Below, one piece after another: positions 7,995 through 15,645 of a stretch of 28,422 nucleotides of DNA. The notes under the pieces were generated by a model. That model was not told the origin of the DNA and did no database searches. It was given only the letters and a program-made list of their open reading frames with translations. The stretch's first letter is position 1; every line of letters begins with the position of its first letter. A program made the translations under genes and the position numbers. The DNA comes from DASTPP01 sp035762175. Its GTDB lineage: Bacteria > Myxococcota_A > Polyangia > Polyangiales > Polyangiaceae. Where the stretch lies: the NCBI GenBank assembly GCA_035762175.1, contig DASTPP010000246.1:1-28422 (forward strand), in the 5' to 3' direction.

Positions 7995-8444
7995 ATGCGC
8001 GTTCTGTTCCTCGACATCGACGGCGTACTGAACAGCACGCGCACGCGCCCCGCCGACCCCCAGAGCCTGGTCGACTGGCTCGAACCCGCCTGCGTCACCG
8101 CCCTCGATGCCATCGTCGCGGCCACCGGCGCGGCCGTGGTCGTGACGAGCTCGTGGCGGATCGGGCGAACGCGCGACGAGCTCGCCGCGGCGCTCGCGGC
8201 GCGCGGCTTTCGCGGCCGCGTGGCGGGCGTCACGCCCGACTTGCGCGCCGCGCGCCTCGGGCGCGACGACGAGATCGAGGCGTGGTTGCGGGCCGAGGGC
8301 GCGGGCGTTGAGGCCTATGTCATCGTCGACGACGCGCTGAGCCTCGGCCGGCTCGAGCCACGACACTACCGCACGAGCCCGACCCGGGGCCTGCGGGCCG
8401 ACGATGTCGAGGCCGTCGCGACGCTCTTGCGCGACGGCTCGTGA
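7995..8444 (+). CDS. HAD-fold protein of the Swiss-army-knife RNA-repair (HAD_SAK-like) type
   Basis: This is 149 residues from the ATG at 7995, with AGAGGT placed 7 nt upstream; the GTG nine bases earlier would leave no room for it. The N terminus reads MRVLFLDIDGVLNS, the HAD motif I with nucleophile and acid Asp (DxDGVL). VVVTSSWRIG is motif II, and AYVIVDDALSL supplies the motif IV Asp pair. The small size without a cap domain and the TSSWR motif fit the HAD domain found in Swiss-army-knife RNA-repair proteins, usually a nucleotide phosphatase; the substrate is unknown. The stop TGA lies inside the transposase fragment that begins at about 8436, so the natural C terminus may have been clipped and replaced by RDGS. 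It stands alone, divergent from the M57 pseudogene. Confidence 0.8.
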   Translation: MRVLFLDIDGVLNSTRTRPADPQSLVDWLEPACVTALDAIVAATGAAVVVTSSWRIGRTRDELAAALAARGFRGRVAGVTPDLRAARLGRDDEIEAWLRAEGAGVEAYVIVDDALSLGRLEPRHYRTSPTRGLRADDVEAVATLLRDGS

Positions 8445-8880
8445 TGCATTGGCCCGAGGGCGAGCCGGCGCCGACCAAGGCGTGGCGTTCGAACGTGCCG
8501 GCCGACACGCCGCTCGTGCGGCTCATCGGCGACGCGCGCCTGCGCTGGCGCGTCGAGCGCGATGATCAGGAAGGCAAGGGCACCCTCGGCCTCGACCACG
8601 ACGAAGGGCGCACGTGGCCGGGGCTGCATCACCACGTCGCGCTGGCCATCGTGGCCCACCAGTTCCTCACCGCCGAGCGCGTTGGCGCAACGGACGATCG
8701 GCACCCGCCCCGGTACCCGGCGCCGCGACCCCGCCCGCGGCTTTCCCCCCTGAACCGCACGCGTCGGGGGCGCCCGGCCCCCGCGCGCCGACGGAAACGA
8801 CGTTCGCTCTCGCCGCCCGGCTCGCGGCCGTCCTCGCCTGGTACGCCTGGCCCTGTTGCCCAACGTGTCGGCGAGAAAAC
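8436..8880 (+). mobile_element. IS701-family transposase, C-terminal remnant
   Basis: The frame from 8436 reads LVMHWPEGEPAPTKAWRSNV, then PADTPLVRLIGDARLRWRVE, RDDQEGKGTLGLDHDEGRTW and LHHHVALAIVAHQFLTAERV. This is the C-terminal part of IS701-type DDE transposases (pattern LRWRIERDYQELKxxLGLDHxEGRxWxGxHHH). Around 8740 the similarity appears to move to another frame (ETTFALAARLAAVLAWYAWP, then CCPTC, ending about 8880), the usual Cys-containing tail. The N-terminal two thirds are missing, so it is a dead fragment. It abuts and overlaps the end of the HAD gene on the left and the tail of the minus-strand gene on the right. Confidence 0.75.
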
Positions 8881-9792
8881 GCGGTCCCGCAGCGGCCGCC
8901 CGCATCGCGACGAAACCTTGGCCCGAAGGGGCCCTTCGAAGGCGGGGCTGGGTAGTACTAAGGGCACTCGGGCCGGGGCGGACGCGTTGTCCCGGCGGCT
9001 GCGCCCGTCTCCGCGCCTCATGCCGCCCTCTGGTAGTTCAGACTCGACCGCCGCGCGCGCGGCCTGGCTGAGTCGGTAGGGCACGGCCCTGGTGGCCTGC
9101 ACGAACCCATAGGGGCGCAACCCCATGCCGCTCTGCCAGGGCGAGAAGCCCAGCGCGCCCGACCCGAGGGCCAGCGGCTCGCCGAGGCGCAGCGAGACGA
9201 GCGGGCGCCAGGGCACGATCGGGAGAAACCTCGGCCGTAGCTCGAGGAGAAAGCCCGCGAGGCCGCGCTGCCGCGCGTTTTCGAGCCGCGCCTCGCGGTT
9301 CACGCCCACGCCGGCGCCGCGCACGGTCGGAACCAGGCGTAGCAGCACCACGCCCACGCCCGCGATCTCGTAGGGCACGGCGGAGAAGTAGGTGTTAAGT
9401 AGATAGTTGCGGGTGTCGGTAGTGACGAAGGCGAAGGGCAGCGTGACGATCGAACGAAACGTGCCGAACAAAAGGTCTTGGTCGTCCGGCGCGAGCTCGG
9501 CCGCGGCCGACCTCGGGCCGCGCAAGCGTATCGCGCAGCCGAGCACGTCGGGCAGCTCGCGCCCGCGCCGAAAGAGCCCTTCGGACAGGCGTACGACGGC
9601 CGAGCCCGCGAGCCGTGCGGCGAGCGGGCCGAGCGCGGCCTCGTCGGTCGCTGGCTCGCACGTGGCGGCGAAGACGACCCCGTCGGGGTGAAACACGCGC
9701 GCGCGCCGCAGGCAACTGCCGAGCGCGAAGGCGGGCGAAGTGAGCGCACCAGTGATGTAGCCGAGCCCCTCGGCAAAACGTACAGCTTTCAT
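8629..9792 (-). CDS. Hypothetical protein with probable run-on C terminus
   Basis: The convincing part is about 260 residues, from the ATG at 9792 (MKAVRFAEGLGYITG) to about 9010. It includes VFHPDGVVFAATCEPATDEA, RLSEGLFRRGRELPDVLGCA, APDDQDLLFGTFRSIVTLPF, NYLLNTYFSAVPYEIAGVG and GLRPYGFVQATRAVPYRLSQ. I recall similar unnamed proteins in Myxococcota and Actinobacteria (F-H-P-x-G-x-x-F start, PDVLGxAxR, DQDLL) that look like catalase-core-like or lipid-modifying proteins, but I cannot assign a reaction. After RLSQAARAAVE the sequence becomes Arg-rich filler that is antisense to the IS701 remnant. The native stop was therefore probably lost when that DNA arrived. No clear ribosome-binding site is seen. 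A palindrome covers the start codon. Confidence 0.6.
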   Translation of the reverse strand: MKAVRFAEGLGYITGALTSPAFALGSCLRRARVFHPDGVVFAATCEPATDEAALGPLAARLAGSAVVRLSEGLFRRGRELPDVLGCAIRLRGPRSAAAELAPDDQDLLFGTFRSIVTLPFAFVTTDTRNYLLNTYFSAVPYEIAGVGVVLLRLVPTVRGAGVGVNREARLENARQRGLAGFLLELRPRFLPIVPWRPLVSLRLGEPLALGSGALGFSPWQSGMGLRPYGFVQATRAVPYRLSQAARAAVESELPEGGMRRGDGRSRRDNASAPARVPLVLPSPAFEGPLRAKVSSRCGRPLRDRVFSPTRWATGPGVPGEDGREPGGESERRFRRRAGAGRPRRVRFRGESRGRGRGAGYRGGCRSSVAPTRSAVRNWWATMASATW

Positions 9793-9809
9793 ACTAAGAC
9801 AGTATGAAA
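9787..9809. promoter_or_regulatory. 23-bp operator-like palindrome over a start codon
   Basis: TTTCATACT and AGTATGAAA flank AAGAC with perfect 9-base arms. The minus-strand start codon at 9792 lies in the left arm. On the plus strand an ATG in the right arm opens a frame reading MKRSDDCARRI, reminiscent of the first residues of a TetR-family regulator, but this soon becomes antisense to the next gene. The size and symmetry fit a TetR/MarR-type operator. That is an inference. Confidence 0.5.
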
Positions 9810-9857
9810 CGCTCGGACGATTGCGCAAGGCGTATCGAGCGATCGTCGGCGCGGCAT

Positions 9858-11594
9858 TCAGGGCAGAGCCGCGACCCAGATGCCCGCGACGTTCTCATGC
9901 TGAGGGGCGGCGGGGCGCGAATAGAGCACGGCCCGCCCGCCCGGGGCGACGAAAACGTTGCGGCGGTCGATGACCTTGGCCTCGAGCTGCTGGGGCGGGC
10001 CGGCGAGGGCGGCGTTCCAGACGTTGAGCGAGGCGGTGGCGGGGTAAATGTCGGGGGCGCTCAGGTTGTCGCTGAACACGAAGACGCCGCCCCGGCCGGC
10101 GGCGACGGTGCCGACGCCGGGGGCGCTGCGCTCTTCGTTGCTCGCGGTCGAGCGGATGGGCAAGAGGCCCGCGCCCGCGTTCACGCCCGTCAGGTAGGCA
10201 ACCAACTTGTCGTCGGCGCGGAAGGCGTCGCGCGAGAGCGCCGCGTCGAGGGGCGCGGCGAGCACGCGGGGCGTCGGGTTGAAGCCGCCCGTCAGGGTGA
10301 GCAAGAGGTCGTACTTCTCGGAGCCTTCGTCGATCGTCTCGGTCGAGTAAAGCACGTACGCACGATCGTGACTCTAGCGCTGCACCCGGCGAAACTCGTT
10401 TGTCACGACCGGAACCGCCACCGCCTCGGGCAGCGCCGTACGCCGGAGCTGGTCGCTGACCATGTAGAGCAGCGCCGACGCGTCGGGCAGTAGCTTACCC
10501 GAGACGACCCCGGTGTCGATCTCGCCCATGTCCTGGCTCCCCCAGAGCCGGCCCTGGGCGCCGCTCGTCACATAAAAGATGGGCTCGCCCTTCGCGTCGG
10601 CCGATCAGGCGGGCAGCGTACCCGTCGCGATCGGCACCTTTTGCCACGAGCCGGCCTCGCGCTCGAAGAGCTCGAGGCTCGCGTCGAGGTGGCCGGGGGC
10701 ACAGCGGCCGACCACCACGCGCCCGCCGGCGAAGCCGTACTGCGGGCGGCACGTCTTATCCGAAGGGCGGCCGACGCCCGCGATCAGGATCTAGCGCCAT
10801 GACAGGTCGCGCGCGGTCACTTCGAGATCGAACGTCGTCTCCGTCACGTTCGCCGGAAAGAGCAGCATCGAGCCGTCGTCGCTCGTCGCCACCCGATTGT
10901 CGGACCAGAGCGTCTGGCCTATGGGGCGCACGCAGCCCGGGCCGCTAAAGGCGAGCAGGTCGGCCCGCCCCGCACCGTAGTCGACGTTCGAACAGACAAA
11001 CACCATGCGTCCGCGGAAGAGCACCGTGCCCTGCTGCTCGGCGATCACGCTCGGCTCGCTCTTCTCGGCGCCCAGCTTGAGCGCGAGCAGCTTCGCGCCG
11101 TCGCGGTAGATGAGGTAGTGGTCGCTCGTGACGCCGACCGGGGTGACACTTCCGGCGACGAGGCGCGACGAATCCGTCGGCGCGAAGTCGCCTTCGTCGC
11201 TCGGCGCGGGCGCACACGCCGGCCAGATCTTGCCCGGCCCCGAGCCGCCCATGCCGCCCATGCCCCCCGAACCGCCTGAGCCGCCCGTGTCGCCCGAACC
11301 GCCCGCCCCGCCCGAGCCGCCCGTGTCGCCCGAACCGCCCGCCCCGCCCGAGCCGCCCACCTCGCCGGTACCGCCCGAGCCGCCCGAGCCGCCCGAGCCG
11401 CCCCCGTTCGGCGCCCCCGCGCCCCCTGCCGCGCCGCCGCCCGCAGTATTGCCCGAACCGGCGGCGGAGCGCCCTCCGGCACCGGCAATGCCGATAGAGC
11501 CGGGGTCTCGCAGCGGGGCGTCATCGTCTGAGCTACAGGCACTCGAAAACGAGAGCACGAGAGCGGAGCACAGGCGGCTGGACGTGGGTCGCAT
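9858..11594 (-). pseudogene. Gly-rich lipoprotein with propeller-like domain, three in-frame stops
   Basis: The start is the ATG at 11594, with GGAG 7 nt upstream. The signal ends LSFSSAC (lipobox). It is followed by a long Gly/Ser linker (about residues 50-125, GGSGGAGGSGDTGG units), then a domain with ASDDGSMLLFPANVTETTFD, FGPGCVRPIG-like loops, DASLELFEREAGSWQKVP, PDASALLYMVSDQ and FVAPGGRAVLYS. These are like TolB/WD40-type propeller blades. One reading frame runs the whole length without a frameshift but is cut by TAG at 10791-10793, TGA at 10605-10607 and TAG at 10374-10376. The protein character is unchanged after each stop, and the final stop is at 9858. The simplest reading is a recently inactivated gene; recoding is discussed as a finding. 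The ligand and function are unknown. Confidence 0.75.
11265..11405. repeat. 36-bp and shorter tandem repeats coding the Gly/Ser linker
   Basis: Two adjacent 36-bp units (pattern GAGCCGCCCGTGTCGCCC plus GAACCGCCCGCCCCGCCC) and several partial 9-bp units (GAGCCGCCC) encode GGSGGAGGSGDT-type linker. Such repeats expand and contract easily, and linkers of this style are common in lipoproteins of Polyangia. Confidence 0.75.
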
Positions 11595-11855
11595 TGCAGA
11601 TCTCCGGGCAAAAAAGGGCCATCGCCTGCCCCGCTTTGACGAGGCTGCGTTTCGAAATGCCGGGCCGCGCCTGTGCAAGGCACGTGCTCGACCGTGCGAA
11701 ATGCCCGAGCCCCTCGGAGGCCAGTTCGAGCGGGTGCGCCTTAATACTTCGTCAGGCTTGAACTACGAAGGCCGTACTTTACCCCTGAGCGCCGGCTTCT
11801 TTCGCGATAGAGGTTGCGGCAGAGCCCCCGCCGTTCGGGCGAACCGACGGTAGTA

Positions 11856-11961
11856 CTAGAGCGGGGCGCGCCCATCGATGGGCCCAAAACGGCGCTTCGG
11901 CGGCCGAAATTGGCTGTCAAAGCCTTGCGCTTGGCACACCCGCACGCGCGCCCCGCTCTAG
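11856..11961. repeat. 106-bp segment bounded by perfect 16-bp inverted repeats
   Basis: CTAGAGCGGGGCGCGC (11856-11871) and its exact complement (11946-11961) enclose 74 bp without coding signs. It lies upstream of the propeller lipoprotein and at the end of the next minus-strand pseudogene. The size and ends suggest a miniature inverted-repeat element, but no target duplication was recognised. Its outer bases (TAGAGCG) resemble those of the inverted repeat at 24858-24964. Confidence 0.55.
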
Positions 11962-12009
11962 GGTGGAAGCGGGTCGGCTTTTCGTTTCGGCGGCGCGGCC
12001 GAGCTCGAG

Positions 12010-12664
12010 GCTTCGGCATTCGGCCGCCATTTCCAGTGTCGTCGTCGGCCAGGCACTCAGCCCCGGCGGGCCGCAGCCGCCGGCCGGGCTCGCACTGCAT
12101 GGGGACGGGGTTGGAGAACCAGCGGAGCAGGCCGGGGTCGAGCCCGGCGAGCGCCTCGGCGCGCAGCGCACAGCGCGCGGCGCCGGGGCAGGTGGCGGGC
12201 GGGGCGGCGGCCGGCGTGAAGAGCTCGCCCCCGTCGGCCGGCAGGCCGAGCGCGGCCGGGTCGCAGCCCTCGGCGCAGAGGCCGGCGCAGCAGACGCCCG
12301 ACGCGCACGCGCCGGGGGCGTCGGCCGAGCACGCGGCGCCGAGCGCCTTGGCCGACTACGGGAGGGGCGGCGCCCGGCAGACGCCGGCCTCCTGCACGCG
12401 GATCTCGGCGAGCACCGCCCGCCCGACGCCCCGCTTCGTCACGGCGAACGCCGCCTCGGGGCCGCCCGGCCGGGGGTTGGTGAACATGATCTGGCCGGCG
12501 AGCGGGGGGGGCCCGGCCACGTACGCGTCGCGTACCGCGTTCTCGTTGTCGAGCGCCAGCATGATCTTGCCGCGCGCGGCCTCGACCGTCGACCAGCCCT
12601 CGAACGGCTCGTCGATCGTCCCCGGCTCTGCGGCCTCGCTCTCAATCATGAGCGTTGTACGCAA
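12010..12664 (-). pseudogene. Cys-rich secreted-protein fragment with in-frame amber codon
   Basis: The frame reads GWSTVEAARGKIMLALDNEN, then FTNPRPGGPEAAFAVTKRGV and VQEAGVCRAPPLP. It then meets TAG (12356-12358) and continues SAKALGAACSADAPGACASG, VCCAGLCAEGCDPAALGLPA and CPGAARCALRAEALAG. The Cys-rich CxSxxPGACxSGxCCxxLC pattern is common in secreted myxobacterial proteins. The frame opens at a TTG at 12664 with no signal peptide, so the N terminus is probably missing. Below about 12010 the sequence stops looking like protein. The role is unknown; it is probably a truncated gene. Confidence 0.55.
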
Positions 12665-12954
12665 CCGCTCGACGAAGCGGCTGCCCTGCTCCGATTGGGT
12701 TCCGCAGCTGCCCTGGGGCCAAAGGACCGCGTGCCGCCGCGCGCGCTCTCGCCGGAATCGTTCGTCGGCGCCACGCCCTCGGTCCGGACGATGCTCGGGG
12801 AGCGGCGCGCCCGGCGGTAGTCTCGACCGCGGGGGACGGACGCGCGCACCTACCGTCCTCCTGCGCGGTCGTCGGGGTAGGCTTGTGGCGCGCTCTCCTC
12901 GTGGGTAACGTAGGCGACCGGGGTGGGCGTCGTGAGGGCGCTTCGGGGGCGGTC

Positions 12955-13464
12955 GGCGCCCGGCTCTCGCGGGAGGGGCGAAAGGAGATCTTTTGGAACG
13001 CCTTCGTCCTCGCGGACGGGGAATCGCTCCTCGATGCCGTCCCGCCCAACTATCGGGAGCTGTTCGAGCGACTCGCTTCGCAGACCCCGGACCGGACCGT
13101 GATGCTGCCGTGGGAGGTCTGGGCGGCGGCGTTCATGCAGGACGCCGGCGAGGAGGCCCAGCGGATCGCGTACAACCTGCTCACGCCGGAGCCCATGGGC
13201 GTGTTCGAGGCGAAGCTGGACCAGGGAGACTTCTTCGCGCTCGACGTGCCCAAGAGCTACGTCGCCTGCCGCCAAGATATTGTTCTACCGCCGGGCGAGT
13301 TCGCCTGGTACCCGCGCTTCGGCGAACGCCTGGGCGAGCACAAGCTGGTGGAGATGAGCGGCAGCCACGAGGCCTGCTTCCCCCGGCCCGTCGAGCTGGC
13401 CGACGCGATCGTGGGGAAGCCAGCCGCGATTCGCCGCGGGCACGCGGGCGGCCGAAGGAGGTGA
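12955..13464 (+). pseudogene. Alpha/beta-hydrolase C-terminal fragment
   Basis: From about 12955 the frame reads KEIFWNAFVLADGESLLDAV, PPNYRELFERLASQ, MLPWEVWAAAFMQDAGEEAQ, AYNLLTPEPMGVFEAKLDQG, YVACRQDIVLPPG and VEMSGSHEACFPRPVELADA. This matches the C-terminal half of small alpha/beta-fold esterases. These have the YLDAFVPxxGxSL-type strand, a cap, and a catalytic His in a G-S-H-E/D-x-x-x-x-x-P-x-E-L motif. The N-terminal half with the nucleophile elbow (GxSxGG) is absent, so the fragment cannot be active. At the 3' end it runs into the tail of the oppositely oriented permease remnant at about 13440. Its codons favour CTG and GTG, closer to the operon at 15.6-24.9 kb than to the host genes. 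The upstream 12665-12954 shows no gene. Confidence 0.7.
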
Positions 13465-14094
13465 GCAGCACGACCGCGAGCGTCGCGAGGCCCACGACGG
13501 GGCGGGCGAAGGTGCGAAAGAGAAAGCCGAGCGAGAGGAAGCCGAGGGCGATGCCGGCGAGCGTTGCGAGCAGGGCGGCGCGGGGCGTCCAGCGGCGCAG
13601 GCGGCCGGCCACGAAGGCGCCCCCGAGCTCGAGCAGGCCCGAGCGGAGGGTCGCGGCGAGGCCCGCGTGCCAGGCGACGCGGGTCGGGTCGGGGTGCCCG
13701 GCCGCCGCGGCCGCGAGCTTGGCCGGCAGCATGACGAGGAACACGTGGCCGAAGAGCGAGACGGTGGTGACCCCGTCGGGCAGGGCGCAGACGTCGGCGC
13801 GGCCGCGGGCGAGGGCGAGGCGCCTCGCCTGGACGGCGGAGAAGACGTTGCCGACCAGAAGCGAGACCGCGACGGCGGGCATCACGCGCCCGTAGAGCCG
13901 CGCGTCGGGGAAGCCGAGCACGGTGCGGCAGAGGGCGTCGATCAACAGGAGCTAGACGAGGTTGTCGAGGGCGAGCCCGAAGAAGCCGTCGAGGTCGCCG
14001 CGGACCACCCAGCGCCTGGGCGCGAGAGGTAGCAGCGGGCCGGCGTTGGCGTCCAGCGCGGCGCGCGCCCGGGCGCGCGGCGCGAGCGGTGGGA
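13450..14094 (-). pseudogene. NCS2-like permease fragment with amber codon at a conserved Gln
   Basis: The upstream frame reads PRRWVVRGDLDGFFGLALDN, then LV, then TAG (13952-13954). It continues directly with LLLIDALCRTVLGFPDARLY, GNVFSAVQARRLALARGRAD, VCALPDGVTTVSLFGHVFLV, AGIALGFLSLGFLFRTFARP and VVGLATLAVVLLTSFG, where similarity stops at about 13450. This resembles the first third of a xanthine/uracil-type (NCS2 superfamily) permease found in Myxococcota. Related proteins read LALDNLVQLLLI, so the TAG replaces CAG (Gln). The remaining membrane helices are missing, cut at the junction with the alpha/beta-hydrolase fragment. The start codon is unclear. The piece is truncated and dead unless the stop is read through. 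Confidence 0.7.
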
Positions 14095-14218
14095 AGCGCG
14101 GCGGCAGGACCGGCTCGCCCGTCCGGCTCGACCTGCCCGAGGCCCCCACGACCGAGCGGCTCGTCTCGCGCCCGCCCCGCCTGACGCCCCGGTCGGCCCA
14201 CCCGCCGGCCCGGCTCGC

Positions 14219-14456
14219 GAAAAGCGCTGCGACGAGGGCGCCGACTGCCCGCGCCGCCCCTGCCGCTGCGCAGACGGCACGGTCGTCAACCAGCGCTACT
14301 GCCTCAACCGTTGCTGCGCCCCCGCGGCCGAGGCCAGCAGCGAAGCGTGCACGTCGCATGACGGGCCCGCCGGCACGTGGAACGCCCAGCGCGACGGCCG
14401 CAAGACGGGCGCGGCGTGCGCCCGCGACGGCGACGGCTCGTCGCGCGCCTGCGAGG
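14219..14456 (+). pseudogene. Cys-rich secreted-protein fragment
   Basis: The frame reads EKRCDEGADCPRRPCRCADG, then TVVNQRYCLNRCCAPAAEAS and SEACTSHDG, a Cys-rich pattern (CxCxDGxVVNxxxCxxxCC) known from secreted myxobacterial proteins. No start, signal or natural end is present, and it runs into the nitroreductase fragment. Function unknown. Confidence 0.4.
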
Positions 14457-14642
14457 CTTCTGCAGCAAGCGCTGTCCGACCTGCTCGCGCGCCCCGACCT
14501 CGAGTGGCTCCGCCGCACCGACCCACCCCTGACCGCCGTGCTCGAAGACCGCCGGTCGCTGCGGGCGTACGACGACGAGCGCCCGCTCACGCTCGAGCAA
14601 CTCGGCGAGCTACTCTACCGATGCGCGGCCGTCCGCGCCGAA
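14457..14642 (+). pseudogene. SagB/ThcOx-type nitroreductase fragment
   Basis: About 60 residues read LLQQALSDLLARPDLEWLRR, then TDPPLTAVLEDRRSLRAYDD and ERPLTLEQLGELLYRCAAVR. The PLxxVLExRRSxRxYxxxxxTLxQLGxLLYxxARV pattern is the start of the FMN-binding core in SagB/ThcOx dehydrogenases, which oxidise thiazolines or oxazolines in ribosomally made peptides. The rest of the domain and any azoline cyclase or precursor gene are missing, so this is only a relic. It lies in a mosaic of fragments, each in a different frame. Confidence 0.65.
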
Positions 14643-14661
14643 GGCCGGCAAGACTGGCACG

Positions 14662-14980
14662 CGCGGCGAGCTCGGGCCGCTCTTGCTGCATCTTCTCCGC
14701 CGCTACCCCGACGAGGCCGGGCGGGCCGCGGCGATGGTCGACGACCCGTCGCAGGTCCGGGCGATGGCCGACCACGCGCTGCTCTACGGCCACCCGCGGG
14801 CCGCCGCCCGGCTCGACTTCTTGTTCGACCCGGCCGCTCCCGTCGCGCCGCGCCGCCCCCCGCCGCCCGAGCCGACCGGCGACCCGCGCGACGATCTCCA
14901 AGGCGTCTTGCGGCGCTACCTCGACGACGATTGTAGCGACATGTGGGGGCAGGTCTGCATCGGCGCCCTCCTGATCTGGG
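14662..14980 (+). pseudogene. Unidentified coding fragment
   Basis: One frame reads KAGKTGTRGELGPLLLHLLR, RYPDEAGRAAAMVDDPSQVR, AMADHALLYGHPRAAARLDF, LFDPAAPV and GDPRDDLQGVLRRYLDDDCS, with the amphipathic helical look of a real protein. I do not recognise it. It has no plausible start, and after about 14980 it becomes filler (15000-15190 shows no gene). It may be the end of a gene whose front was lost. Confidence 0.35.
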
Positions 14981-15525
14981 GAAGGCGTTGGTGTCCACAA
15001 CAGCAACTCTTCGCTCCCGGGCAGGCGGGCGCCACTTCGTGCTCGGCTGCTCGGTCCCTCGGAGCTAGAAGCGCGGCGGTCGGGTCGTGGCGCCCCTCGC
15101 GGCGCGAAGGGGGCGGTGGTGGTGGGTTGCGTTCGACCAAGTCGGCCGAACCCGACACGCGTCGCCGGGGGCCGGGCGGAGGCGGTTTCTTAAATTAAGG
15201 GTAACAGATTCGGCATCAGGAGTTCTCCCGCTGGTGCCACACTTGGCTGGAGCATAAGATCATTGGCTTTTGAGGGAATGATAGGATTTTATCTGTTGCG
15301 AGATTACTCCTGAAAAACGAATGTGCGCCGTTTTGAGTGGACCGGATCGTGGCTTTCTGCCACACTCCGAAAAAATGCGAAGTCGTTGAGGACGGCACGC
15401 AGAACGTACGTAAGCGAACATCTGAGCCAGCGGAGTCCGAAAATCTCGTTAGAGTGCTTGTCAGGCGCGCGTCGCTCGTGCTACCAAGCTGCACAGAAGT
15501 TAGCTGACCATCGCTGGCTCGAATC

Positions 15526-15544
15526 CGAATGAGAGGTTCATTCG
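15526..15544. promoter_or_regulatory. 19-bp operator-like palindrome upstream of the operon
   Basis: CGAATGA and TCATTCG flank GAGGT with perfect 7-base arms, about 100 bp before the first start codon of the operon. It could bind a dimeric repressor. This is an inference; no regulator gene lies in the operon. Confidence 0.4.
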
Positions 15545-15548
15545 GGGG

Positions 15549-15561
15549 CCAGCACTGCTGG
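15549..15561. promoter_or_regulatory. 13-bp palindrome CCAGCACTGCTGG
   Basis: Perfect 6-base arms around a single C, four bases beyond the 19-bp palindrome. The two may form one composite control site or a hairpin in the leader RNA. Confidence 0.3.
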
Positions 15562-15645
15562 TCGGAGTCTGGAACTACTGCAATGGCTATATGCCGCCGG
15601 GCCCGCTCACTCGCGGTGAAGCTCGGTGAAGATAGAGGTTTTTGA

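Larger units (their letters stand above)
15195..15645. promoter_or_regulatory. AT-richer leader of the azasugar operon
   Basis: Base composition changes abruptly at about 15195 to clearly lower GC than on either side (for example CATAAGATCATTGGCTTTTG and ATGATAGGATTTTATCTG). No open frame here looks like a real protein. Since the operon begins at 15646 with AGAGG 7 nt before its ATG, its promoter and control sites should be in this stretch. Two short palindromes at 15526-15561 are the best candidates. I could not pick a confident -35/-10 pair. Confidence 0.5.

Noticed and set aside
9804..10493. Plus-strand gene starting MKRSDDCARRI as an intact TetR regulator
   Set aside because: After about ten residues the sequence has no TetR features and is antisense to the propeller lipoprotein; at most a start-site relic remains.
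15505..15535. GGCTCGAATCC, similar to a tRNA T-loop
   Set aside because: No other tRNA elements upstream; it could be an att-site relic, but nothing else supports that.
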